Positions 8,985-15,785 of a stretch of DNA of 64,000 nt are shown here, in pieces. The DNA comes from Actinoplanes sichuanensis (GTDB taxonomy: Bacteria > Actinomycetota > Actinomycetes > Mycobacteriales > Micromonosporaceae). The notes beneath the pieces were generated by a model. That model was not told where the DNA came from, did not search any database, and saw only the letters and a program-made list of their open reading frames with translations. The stretch covers positions 8,928,001-8,992,000 of the forward strand of contig NZ_AP028461.1 in assembly GCF_033097365.1 (NCBI RefSeq). The letters are read 5' to 3'. Position 1 is the first letter of the stretch. Each line of letters opens with the position of its first letter. The translations under genes and the position numbers were made by a program.

Positions 8985-9209
8985 GTGGAGGTCAAGATCG
9001 GCGTGCAGCAGTCGCCGCGCGAGCTTGTGCTGGAGAGCGCTCAGACCCCGGCGGAGGTCGAGCAGGCCGTGACGGATGCTCTGGCCAAGGACGGCGTCCT
9101 GACGCTTACTGACGAGAAGGGCCGCAAGGTGATCATCCCGGTCGCCAAGGTGGCCTACGTGGAGATCGCCGAGGCGTCGCACCGCCCCTTCGGCTTCACC
9201 ACCCGCTGA
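8985..9209 (+). CDS. DUF3107 family protein
   Basis: A complete 74-residue protein (MEVKIGVQQSPRELVLES). It contains two beta-rich halves and ends in the family-typical RPFGF. DUF3107 proteins are small, cytoplasmic and found across actinobacteria, usually next to a TetR gene as here. The GTG start is fixed by AGGAGG 7 nt upstream. The gene lies 40 nt after TetR, probably in the same transcript, and is closed by a strong hairpin. Molecular function is not established. Confidence 0.9.
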   Translation: MEVKIGVQQSPRELVLESAQTPAEVEQAVTDALAKDGVLTLTDEKGRKVIIPVAKVAYVEIAEASHRPFGFTTR

Positions 9210-9236
9210 ATTTCTCGGAACGGGATTTCTTGGTAA

Positions 9237-9270
9237 CGGGAGGGTGCCCTGGTCTCAGGGCTCCCTCCCG
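9237..9270 (+). terminator. Strong hairpin terminator after DUF3107
   Basis: A 15-bp stem with one T-T mismatch (CGGGAGGG and GCCCTG against CAGGGC and CCCTCCCG, loop GTCT). No T tract follows. It separates the TetR-DUF3107 unit from the helicase promoter region. Confidence 0.7.
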
Positions 9271-9446
9271 TAACTCTCTCTCGGTGCGTCTGCTACCAGG
9301 TCGGGTAGAGTGGCCTGCGTAACCGTCGATCTGTCGAGTCGACGGCCCGCGTGTGGCCCGCTTTCGAGCGTGCGGCCCGCGCCTATACGAGACCGCGCCC
9401 AAAGACTTCCGACGGGCGCACCACGAGAGGGCACCCGTAAAACTTC

Positions 9447-11222
9447 ATGACCGACAACGAGCAAGCTCTAGTCCCCGTCACCACACGCGCACCGGTCCGC
9501 CCGGACAGCCCCACCTTCGCTGAGCTGGGCGTCCGCGCCGAAACCGTCGAGGCCCTGGCCAAGGCCGGCATCACCCACGCGTTCGCGATCCAGGAGTACG
9601 CGCTGCCCATCGCGCTGCGCGGCACCGACCTGATCGGCCAGGCCCCCACCGGCACCGGCAAGACCCTCGGCTTCGGCCTGCCCATGCTGGAGCGCGTCCT
9701 CGCTCCGTCCGAGGGCGCCGACGGCCAGCCCCAGGCCCTGATCGTCGTTCCCACCCGTGAGCTCGGTCTCCAGGTGGCCCGTGACCTCGCCGCGGCGGGC
9801 AGCACCCGGGGCGTCCGGGTTCTGCCGATCTACGGCGGCGTGGCGTACGAACCGCAGGTCGAAGCCCTCAAGAAGGGTGTCGAGATCCTCGTCGGCACCC
9901 CCGGCCGCCTGCTCGACCTCTGCAAGCAGAAGCAGCTGAAGCTGGGCTCGATCCGGGCGCTGGTGCTCGACGAGGCCGACCGGATGCTCGACCTGGGCTT
10001 CCTGGAAGACGTCGAGAAGATCCTGGCGATGATCCCGGAGCAGCGTCAGACGATGCTGTTCTCGGCCACCATGCCGGACCCGATCGTGGCCCTGTCCCGC
10101 CGGTTCCTGCGTAACCCGGTCACCATCCACGCCGGGCACACCACCGAGAGCGGCCCGTCCCCGCTGACCAAGCAGGTCGTCTACCGCACCCACCCGCTGA
10201 ACAAGGTGGAGATGGTGGCCCGGATCCTGCAGGCCAAGGACCGCGGCCTCACGATGATCTTCACGCGGACCAAGCGGGCTGCCGACCGGGTCGCCGAGGA
10301 CCTCGACTTCCGCGGGTTCGCGGTCGCCGCCGTGCACGGTGACCTCGGCCAGGGCGCCCGTGAGCGCGCCCTGCGGGCGTTCCGCAGCGGCAAGATCGAC
10401 GTGCTGGTGGCAACCGACGTGGCGGCCCGTGGCCTGGACGTCTCGGGTGTCACCCACGTGATCAACTACGACTGCCCGGAGGACCCGGAGACGTACACGC
10501 ACCGGATCGGCCGGACCGGCCGGGCCGGCGCCACCGGCGTCGCGGTCACCTTCGTGGACTGGGAGGACATGCCGCGCTGGGTGCTGATCGACAAGTCGCT
10601 CGGCCTCTCCATGCCGGAGCCGCCGGAGACGTACCACACGTCGCCCGCGCTCTACGCGGACCTGGAGATCCCGACCGACATCTCGGGCACCCTGCCGACC
10701 GCCTCGCGCAGCCGGGCCGGGCTCTCCGCGGAGGTCGAGGAGGACCTCGGCACCGTCGGGCGCCGCGGCCGTGGGCGTGGTGACCGCGACCGGGGCGGCC
10801 GTGGCCGGTCCCGCGGTGGCGACTCCGGGCCGTCCGCCGACGCCGCCTCGTCCGGCGAGACCACCGAGCGGCCCGCCCGTCAGCGTCAGCGTCGCCGCCG
10901 CGGGGTGGTCGAGGAGGGCGCCGCACCGATCGAGGGCGCCGCACCCGTCGAGGGCGCCGTCGCCGAGGCTCCGGCCGTGTCGGAGGCGCCGGCGGAGGAC
11001 GCCGCTCCCCGCACCCGGACCCGTCGCCGCCGCACCCCGGCGGCCACGGTGGCCTTCTCCGACGCACCCACGGAGGAGACGGCGGCTCCCGCCGCACCCG
11101 TCGAGACCGGCGATGGCGAGGCCGCGGCCCCGCGCCGCCGTCGTCGCCGCACCACCCGGCCGGCCGGAGCCGACCTGTCGGGTGGCTCCGAGGCCGGCGT
11201 GGGCACCACCGCCGACGTCTGA
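9447..11222 (+). CDS. DEAD-box RNA helicase with basic C-terminal tail
   Basis: A 591-residue ATP-dependent RNA helicase of the RhlE/CsdA type. The Q motif AIQEYALP precedes motif I APTGTGKT (66-73), DEAD (175-178), SAT near 206 and HRIGRTGR near 350. After about residue 420 the protein becomes a low-complexity tail alternating RGRGRGDRDRGGRGRS clusters with Ala/Glu-rich segments and RRRRR patches, likely an RNA-binding extension. No close ribosome binding site is seen; GAGAGGG lies about 16 nt before the ATG. A -10-like TAGAGT at 9305-9310 would give a long 5' leader of about 130 nt, as often seen for cold-inducible helicases (inference). Confidence 0.95.
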   Translation: MTDNEQALVPVTTRAPVRPDSPTFAELGVRAETVEALAKAGITHAFAIQEYALPIALRGTDLIGQAPTGTGKTLGFGLPMLERVLAPSEGADGQPQALIVVPTRELGLQVARDLAAAGSTRGVRVLPIYGGVAYEPQVEALKKGVEILVGTPGRLLDLCKQKQLKLGSIRALVLDEADRMLDLGFLEDVEKILAMIPEQRQTMLFSATMPDPIVALSRRFLRNPVTIHAGHTTESGPSPLTKQVVYRTHPLNKVEMVARILQAKDRGLTMIFTRTKRAADRVAEDLDFRGFAVAAVHGDLGQGARERALRAFRSGKIDVLVATDVAARGLDVSGVTHVINYDCPEDPETYTHRIGRTGRAGATGVAVTFVDWEDMPRWVLIDKSLGLSMPEPPETYHTSPALYADLEIPTDISGTLPTASRSRAGLSAEVEEDLGTVGRRGRGRGDRDRGGRGRSRGGDSGPSADAASSGETTERPARQRQRRRRGVVEEGAAPIEGAAPVEGAVAEAPAVSEAPAEDAAPRTRTRRRRTPAATVAFSDAPTEETAAPAAPVETGDGEAAAPRRRRRRTTRPAGADLSGGSEAGVGTTADV

Positions 11223-11233
11223 TCGCTCCACCT

Positions 11234-11260
11234 CGTGGGACCGGGCACACCGGTCCCACG
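11234..11260. terminator. Bidirectional hairpin between convergent genes
   Basis: A perfect 11-bp stem, CGTGGGACCGG with CCGGTCCCACG around GCACA, between the helicase and the convergent heme oxygenase gene. Confidence 0.75.
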
Positions 11261-11266
11261 ATGGTT

Positions 11267-11896
11267 TCAGGCCCAGTTCTGCCAGAGCTCGGCCAGCAGG
11301 TCCATGTTGAGCCGGTAGGCCGCGTCCACCTCGCGGAGGAATGCGTCCTGCTGGCGGCGGGCCCACGGCAAGGCGTTGAGCCGTTCCCGGTAACGGGCCC
11401 GGAACAGCGGCGGATCGATCCCCTCGAAGACGAAGAACCGGAAACCCGCACGCCGGAATCCGTACGCCTCCACGACCGCCTGCCCCAGCCATTGCCCGCC
11501 GGCCAGATCGCCGAGGTAGCGGGTGCAGTGGTGGGCGACGTACTCGGTGGCCCGGCCGAAGGCGGCACTACGGATCCGGGTGCAGTACGTGGTGGTCGCG
11601 GGCAGTGCGGTGATCCGGGTCTGCCAGCGTGCTCCGAACAGGAACCGCAGGTCGGACTCGAGCGCGGGCAGCCGGAACAGTTCCGGGTAGACGAACGTAC
11701 GGGCCACCGGGTCGTCCACCATCGCGGTGGCGGCCAGTTCCAGCGACTCGTAGATGAACCAGTACTGACCGAGCAGTTCGGCGTATGCGGCCAGGGGCAG
11801 CCGACCGGACGCCAGGTGGGTGACGAACGGGCTCTGCCCGGACCCGGCACTGTCGCGGTTGATCTCCCACAGACGGTCGGAGAGAAGCGTGGACAT
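11267..11896 (-). CDS. Heme oxygenase family protein lacking the proximal histidine
   Basis: 209 residues that align along their length with bacterial heme oxygenases such as HmuO: SPFVTHLASGRL, QYWFIYESLE, HHCTRYLGDLAGGQ (distal glycine motif at 129-134) and the C-terminal FEGI. Normal enzymes open heme to biliverdin, CO and iron. Anchoring on FVTHLASGRL, the helix that should hold the heme-ligating His (STAQAHEKAEH in HmuO) reads INRDSAGSGQS, so the ligand position is Ser16. His27 is seven positions beyond in the alignment and would need a shifted helix to reach heme. Activity is therefore uncertain. The ATG at 11896 (MSTLLSDRLWE) fits the family start. No reductase or heme uptake gene is adjacent. 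Confidence 0.85.
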   Translation of the reverse strand: MSTLLSDRLWEINRDSAGSGQSPFVTHLASGRLPLAAYAELLGQYWFIYESLELAATAMVDDPVARTFVYPELFRLPALESDLRFLFGARWQTRITALPATTTYCTRIRSAAFGRATEYVAHHCTRYLGDLAGGQWLGQAVVEAYGFRRAGFRFFVFEGIDPPLFRARYRERLNALPWARRQQDAFLREVDAAYRLNMDLLAELWQNWA

Positions 11897-12007
11897 CGCC
11901 GACCAACTTAACCGCGCCAGTACGGGCGACATAGCCCCGAAGGGCCGGCCCGCACCGACGAAGGGCCATCTCGGCCGTCATTTCGGCCGCAGCGCAGAAT
12001 GGAAGTC

Positions 12008-13144
12008 ATGCCAGAACCGCTCGAATCAGTCCTCGCCGAGGTGCGGGAGCTTCTGCTCGCGCCGGGCCTCACCCGGGCCGTCGCGGCCGGCCGGCGTCGG
12101 GGACACACGCCCACGGTCACCCGGGCGCAGCTACGGCCGGTGACGTTGAAGCAGGGGCGGAAACTCCAGATCGTCACCGACGACGGTGCCCGGCCGTACA
12201 CCCGGAACGTCGACGGCGCCGAGGCGGCCGCGGCGGTCGACGCCCTGCTGGCCGAGCCGTTCGGCAACTGGCACGTGGAGACCGACGCGGCGACCGTGCA
12301 GGTCCGGGTGACGAAGAAGGGCGACGCGCAGGTGCACCGTGCGGCCGCCGTCGCGGCGCCGGCCACCCCGGCCGCGCACGACCGGGCCAAGCAGTGGCTG
12401 CTCGATCCGGGTGACCCGCTGTTCTCGGTGGTCGGCGGCACGGCGGCGAAACGCCGCCAGATCGACGCCTTCCTGCGGGCGCTCGCCGCGACCCTGCCCG
12501 ACGACCTTCCGACGCCGCTCCGCGTCGTGGACCTGGGTTGCGGCAATGCCTATCTGACCTTCGCCGCCTATCGATATCTGGCCGGGCGGGGCGTTCAGGT
12601 CCAGGTCGTCGGGGTCGACGTTCGCGAGGATCAACGGGTACGCAACAGCGCCGTCGCCGCCGAACTCGGCTGCTCCGACGACGTCACCTTCGTGGCCGGC
12701 ACCATCGAGGACGCCGAACTGCCGTTCGCTCCGGATCTGGTGCTCGCGCTGCACGCCTGCGACACGGCGACCGATCAGGCCCTGGCTCGCGCGGTCGAGT
12801 GGCAGGCCCGCTGGGTGCTGGCCGCCCCGTGCTGCCACCACGACATCGCGGCGCAGCTCAAACGTGGTTCGGCGCCGGAGCCGTACGGGGAGATGATCAG
12901 GCACGCCATCCTGCGGGAGCGGTTCGCCGACGTGCTGACCGACTCGCTGCGAGCCGCCCTGCTGCGGCTGCACGGATACCGGGTGGAGGTGGTCGAGTTC
13001 ATCGACTCGGCACACACCCCGCGCAATCTGATGCTGCGGGCCCGCCGGACCGGGGCCGCGCCCACCCCCGATCAGCGGGCCGAGTACGACTCGCTGACCG
13101 GCCAGTGGGGGGTCAGCCCGGCGCTGGCCGGGATGATCAGCTGA
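12008..13144 (+). CDS. SAM-dependent methyltransferase (METTL25/RRNAD1-like)
   Basis: 378 residues. The N-terminal 130 residues form a separate domain with TLKQGRKLQ and basic patches that may bind nucleic acid. The C-terminal class I methyltransferase domain has VVDLGCGNAYLTFAAYRYL (motif I), then VGVDVRED, and the characteristic LALHACDTATD and APCCHHD, which I associate with the RRNAD1/METTL25 group. The substrate is unknown; RNA or protein are both possible. The ATG at 12008 has GGAAG 4 nt before it and is preferred over 11999. Its end overlaps the convergent gene by 8 nt. Confidence 0.85.
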   Translation: MPEPLESVLAEVRELLLAPGLTRAVAAGRRRGHTPTVTRAQLRPVTLKQGRKLQIVTDDGARPYTRNVDGAEAAAAVDALLAEPFGNWHVETDAATVQVRVTKKGDAQVHRAAAVAAPATPAAHDRAKQWLLDPGDPLFSVVGGTAAKRRQIDAFLRALAATLPDDLPTPLRVVDLGCGNAYLTFAAYRYLAGRGVQVQVVGVDVREDQRVRNSAVAAELGCSDDVTFVAGTIEDAELPFAPDLVLALHACDTATDQALARAVEWQARWVLAAPCCHHDIAAQLKRGSAPEPYGEMIRHAILRERFADVLTDSLRAALLRLHGYRVEVVEFIDSAHTPRNLMLRARRTGAAPTPDQRAEYDSLTGQWGVSPALAGMIS

Positions 13145-14141
13145 CCACGACCGTCCAGGCCGCCGTGGAGACCTTCCCGGCGACCTGGAAGTCGAGGAAC
13201 ATCCGGTAGGTGCCGGGGCTCGGCGCGGCCAGCCAGAACTTGATCTTGCCGTCGACCAGCTGCGTCTCCGGGTGCACGTGGACGTAGCCGAGGTCACCCT
13301 GCCGGAGCACGACCAGGTGGCCGAAGGCGCCCAGATACGGCTCCAGCGTCACCGGCCGGCTGGCGGCGTCGGTCACGGTCATCAGCAGGGGTTGGGTCGA
13401 CTCGGTGACGGGCGTTCCCTCGTACCCCACCTGGAAACCGTCAGCGGTCGCGGCCCGGACCGGATCGGGCGCGGTGACCGGGAGGTATTCGCCCGGGACC
13501 GTCAGGTCGCTGCCCAGCGTGCTGACCACCTGGGCGCCGCCGACCTGCGCGGTGAAATCGGCGAACATCCGGTACGCACCGGGCTCGGCGAATCTGAGGT
13601 CGACACTCCACGTGCCGTCGGCCGCCATCACCGGATGTAGATGCTGAAAGCCGGTGAGGTCACGGCGAGCGACGATCAGATGCAGCGGTTTGTCGTGCAC
13701 GACAGCGAACGTGGTGACCGGAGCACCGCCCGGTCCGTTGATCGTGAACTCCAGTCGCTGCTGCACACCCGCTTCGAAGACGGTGCTGAACGGGGTGAGG
13801 GTGAGGCCGCCGCCGCTGAGCGAGAGGCCGCCGACCGGGGCGCCGCCACCACTCGCGGTGATCGGGCCGGTGGTGCCGTGGACGTGCGGCCCGCTCTCGT
13901 CGAACGGGCTCGCCGATGGAGTCGACGCCGTGGTCGCGGCGGCCGGGGTGCCGCTCCCGCCGGACCCGCTGTTGAGCCGGCCCAGGCCGTAACCGGCGAA
14001 CAGCACGACGATCAGCAACGCTCCGATCGCGGCGAAGCGGAAACCCGAACCCTCGTCGGTGGTCGTCTTCCTCGACAGCCCGAACTCCGGCTCGGCCTCC
14101 TGCTCTCCAGGCATCCCCTCGTCAGGCATCCGCCAACTCAT
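13137..14141 (-). CDS. Membrane-anchored extracytoplasmic protein, possible metal-binding partner of the HMA chaperone
   Basis: 334 residues: a cytoplasmic tail, one membrane segment (FAAIGALLIVVLFAGYGLG), a Ser/Thr/Gly linker, then a beta-rich outside domain in two related halves. Each half holds clustered histidines: VVHDKPLHLIVARRDLTGFQHLHP in the first and FGHLVVLRQGDLGYVHVHPE in the second. HxH and HLHP patterns suggest copper or another soft metal (inference). The ATG at 14141 has GAGG 6 nt before it and overlaps the chaperone gene by 20 nt; the ATG at 14129 would overlap by 8. The pairing supports a joint role in metal handling. Confidence 0.75.
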   Translation of the reverse strand: MSWRMPDEGMPGEQEAEPEFGLSRKTTTDEGSGFRFAAIGALLIVVLFAGYGLGRLNSGSGGSGTPAAATTASTPSASPFDESGPHVHGTTGPITASGGGAPVGGLSLSGGGLTLTPFSTVFEAGVQQRLEFTINGPGGAPVTTFAVVHDKPLHLIVARRDLTGFQHLHPVMAADGTWSVDLRFAEPGAYRMFADFTAQVGGAQVVSTLGSDLTVPGEYLPVTAPDPVRAATADGFQVGYEGTPVTESTQPLLMTVTDAASRPVTLEPYLGAFGHLVVLRQGDLGYVHVHPETQLVDGKIKFWLAAPSPGTYRMFLDFQVAGKVSTAAWTVVVS

Positions 14142-14334
14142 ACCCGGCCTCGTCGACGGCCGCGCGCACCGCCTCGTCGGAGAGTGCCTCCTCGCTGGCC
14201 ACCGTCACTCCGCCGGAGGCGAGATCAACCTGCACCGAGGTGACGCCGGGAAGCGCCGAGAGTTCCTGGGTGACCGACTGAACGCAGTGCGAGCAGGTCA
14301 TGCCCGTCACGGTGAAAGTGCTGGTCACGGCCAC
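14122..14334 (-). CDS. Heavy-metal-associated (HMA) copper chaperone-like protein
   Basis: A 70-residue ferredoxin-like HMA domain with the metal site GMTCSHC (residues 11-17), of the CopZ/Atx1 type that carries Cu(I) in the cytoplasm. No copper P-type ATPase lies in the window; the only partner is the overlapping membrane protein downstream. Metal identity is inferred from the CxxC context. Confidence 0.92.
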   Translation of the reverse strand: MAVTSTFTVTGMTCSHCVQSVTQELSALPGVTSVQVDLASGGVTVASEEALSDEAVRAAVDEAGYELADA

Positions 14335-14409
14335 AATACGATCCCTTCAGCCGGTCTGACTTCTGCCCTGAGCCTACGGGATGTCATACCTTGCGGTTAC
14401 GGTGCGCCG

Positions 14410-14979
14410 GTGAGCCGATATGAGATCCATCTGACGGTGTCCGCCGATGCTTCAGACGATCAGCTTCGATCGTGGGCGGCGTCACACGGCGTCAAGTACA
14501 CCCGGATCCTGCTCGACCGCGGCGACCACGCCAGCCAACCGATGCTGAGCTGGCTCTCCGACGGCACACCGGCCTCGGCCGAGGCGGACGCCCGCCGGGT
14601 CGCGGCCACCCTGGACTTTCCGGTCACCCGGCTCAAGGTGGAGGCGGCCGCGGCGGCGGCCGCCACGCTGCCCGGTCTCTACTTCGAGCATCACGTCAAG
14701 CTGCTGATTCCGGCGGGCACAGACCTCGAGGGGGTCCGCCGAATCGCCGTTCAGCACGACGCCCGCCTGTCCCGCAACGCCCGGCGGGTCCGTCCGGACG
14801 GTGTGCAGGAGAGGTTCGTGACCCAGCGTTGCCATCAGGTCGGCCTGCCCGTCGCTCGGGCCCGCCTGTCCACGCTGACCGGCGCGCTGACCGGCGCCGG
14901 CTGGGAGATCGCGGAGGTCGAGGAGGAGTGGGTCCTCATCGACGACAACCTGGCCCTGGACGCCGGCTGGTTCGCCTGA
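14410..14979 (+). CDS. Conserved hypothetical protein
   Basis: 189 residues starting MSRYEIHLTVSADASDDQL. It seems to be built of two related alpha/beta halves: EIHLTV...LRSWAASHGVKYTRILLDRG...QPML in the first and YFEHHVKLLI...RIAVQHDARLSRNARR...RFVTQRCHQVG in the second, each with a small Leu/Ala-rich helix. I do not recognise the family. No signal peptide or membrane segment. The GTG at 14410 has no ribosome binding site; a leaderless start is possible. It is divergent from the HMA gene. Confidence 0.75.
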   Translation: MSRYEIHLTVSADASDDQLRSWAASHGVKYTRILLDRGDHASQPMLSWLSDGTPASAEADARRVAATLDFPVTRLKVEAAAAAAATLPGLYFEHHVKLLIPAGTDLEGVRRIAVQHDARLSRNARRVRPDGVQERFVTQRCHQVGLPVARARLSTLTGALTGAGWEIAEVEEEWVLIDDNLALDAGWFA

Positions 14980-15014
14980 CCGCGCACCGGGCCGCTCCCC
15001 ACCACCCGCCTGCC

Positions 15015-15160
15015 GTGACACGTCCGCCTCGCCGCCGCCCATCCGCTGTGACACGTCCGCCTCGCCGCCGCCCATCCGCTGTGACACGTCCGCCTCGCCG
15101 CCGCCCATCTGCTGTGACACGTCCGACTCGGCGATCGGGCGGAGCGAGGGCTGTGACACC
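15015..15160. repeat. 33-bp tandem repeat (minisatellite) before a GNAT gene
   Basis: Three units of 33 bp start at 15015, 15048 and 15081, each beginning GTGACACGTCCGCCTCG and continuing CCGCCGCCCATCCGCT; the third differs by one base. A fourth, degenerate unit starts at 15114, and a last GTGACAC lies at 15153. Every copy after the first is preceded by CT, giving CTGTGACAC. The array sits between the stop of the upstream gene and the start region of the GNAT gene. Confidence 0.95.
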
Positions 15161-15202
15161 ATGCGACCGGCCCCTTGCGGAAACGTGACGAAGGAGGAGC
15201 TG

Positions 15203-15664
15203 ATGGAAGATCTGGTACGCGATGGATATGTCCTGACCGCAGACCCGAAACGCGTCGACTTCACCCGGGTGCACCGCTGGCTCTCCGAGGAGTCGTACTG
15301 GGCCGCCGGCCGCTCCTACGACCTGGTGGCCAGGTCCATCGACGGCTCACTTCCCTATTCGGTCTTCACCACCGACGGCGCCGAGCAGGTCGCCTTCGCC
15401 CGCGCGGTGACCGACGGCGCCACCTTCGCCTGGATCTGCGACGTCTTCGTCGACGAGACCCACCGGGGCCGAGGCCTGGGCCAGTGGATGATCGACACGA
15501 TCGTCGCCGACCTCTCCGACCGCGGGATCCTCCGCTTCCTCCTGGCGACCAGGGACGCGCACGACGTCTACCGTCGCTCGGGCTTCGAGGATCTGGCCGG
15601 CGCTCACCGCTTCATGGAGATCGACCGCCGCCCCACCCGTAACGCCATTCTCGGTAAGCCCTGA
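15203..15664 (+). CDS. GNAT family N-acetyltransferase
   Basis: 153 residues. The acetyl-CoA site is the VFVDETHRGRGLGQWMIDTI region (motif A, RGRGLG), and YRRSGFEDL is the usual C-terminal motif B element. The N-terminal half (DPKRVDFTRVHRWLSEESYWAAGRS) is typical of the GNAT subgroup whose substrates are mostly unknown. The ATG at 15203 has GGAGG 5 nt before it; reading from 15161 or 15185 would ignore this site. The 33-bp repeat array ends just upstream and may carry its regulation. Confidence 0.92.
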   Translation: MEDLVRDGYVLTADPKRVDFTRVHRWLSEESYWAAGRSYDLVARSIDGSLPYSVFTTDGAEQVAFARAVTDGATFAWICDVFVDETHRGRGLGQWMIDTIVADLSDRGILRFLLATRDAHDVYRRSGFEDLAGAHRFMEIDRRPTRNAILGKP

Positions 15665-15708
15665 CCCGCCGGCCTCCTTCCGCAGAGCCGCGCCAGCCCA
15701 GTCCGAGC

Positions 15709-15754
15709 CCCGGCCTGTGGATAACTTCGTCCGATCGGTTATCCACAGGCCGGG
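15709..15754. other. Inverted pair of perfect DnaA boxes in a 17-bp stem
   Basis: Arms CCCGGCCTGTGGATAAC and GTTATCCACAGGCCGGG are perfectly complementary around a 12-nt spacer. Each arm holds a consensus DnaA box: TGTGGATAA at 15716-15724 and TTATCCACA at 15739-15747. It lies between the convergent GNAT and recQ genes, so it could also end transcription from both sides. Confidence 0.85.
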
Positions 15755-15785
15755 CGATGGGCACCGGTGTGGGTGTGGACGGTGG

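Noticed and set aside
9231..9270. MtrA-type GTAAC direct repeats flanking the hairpin after DUF3107
   Set aside because: The two GTAAC copies are about 33 bp apart on either side of a clear terminator stem; the spacing does not fit a response regulator site.
15015..15160. CRISPR-like array
   Set aside because: The units are directly tandem with no unique spacers, and no cas gene is in the window.
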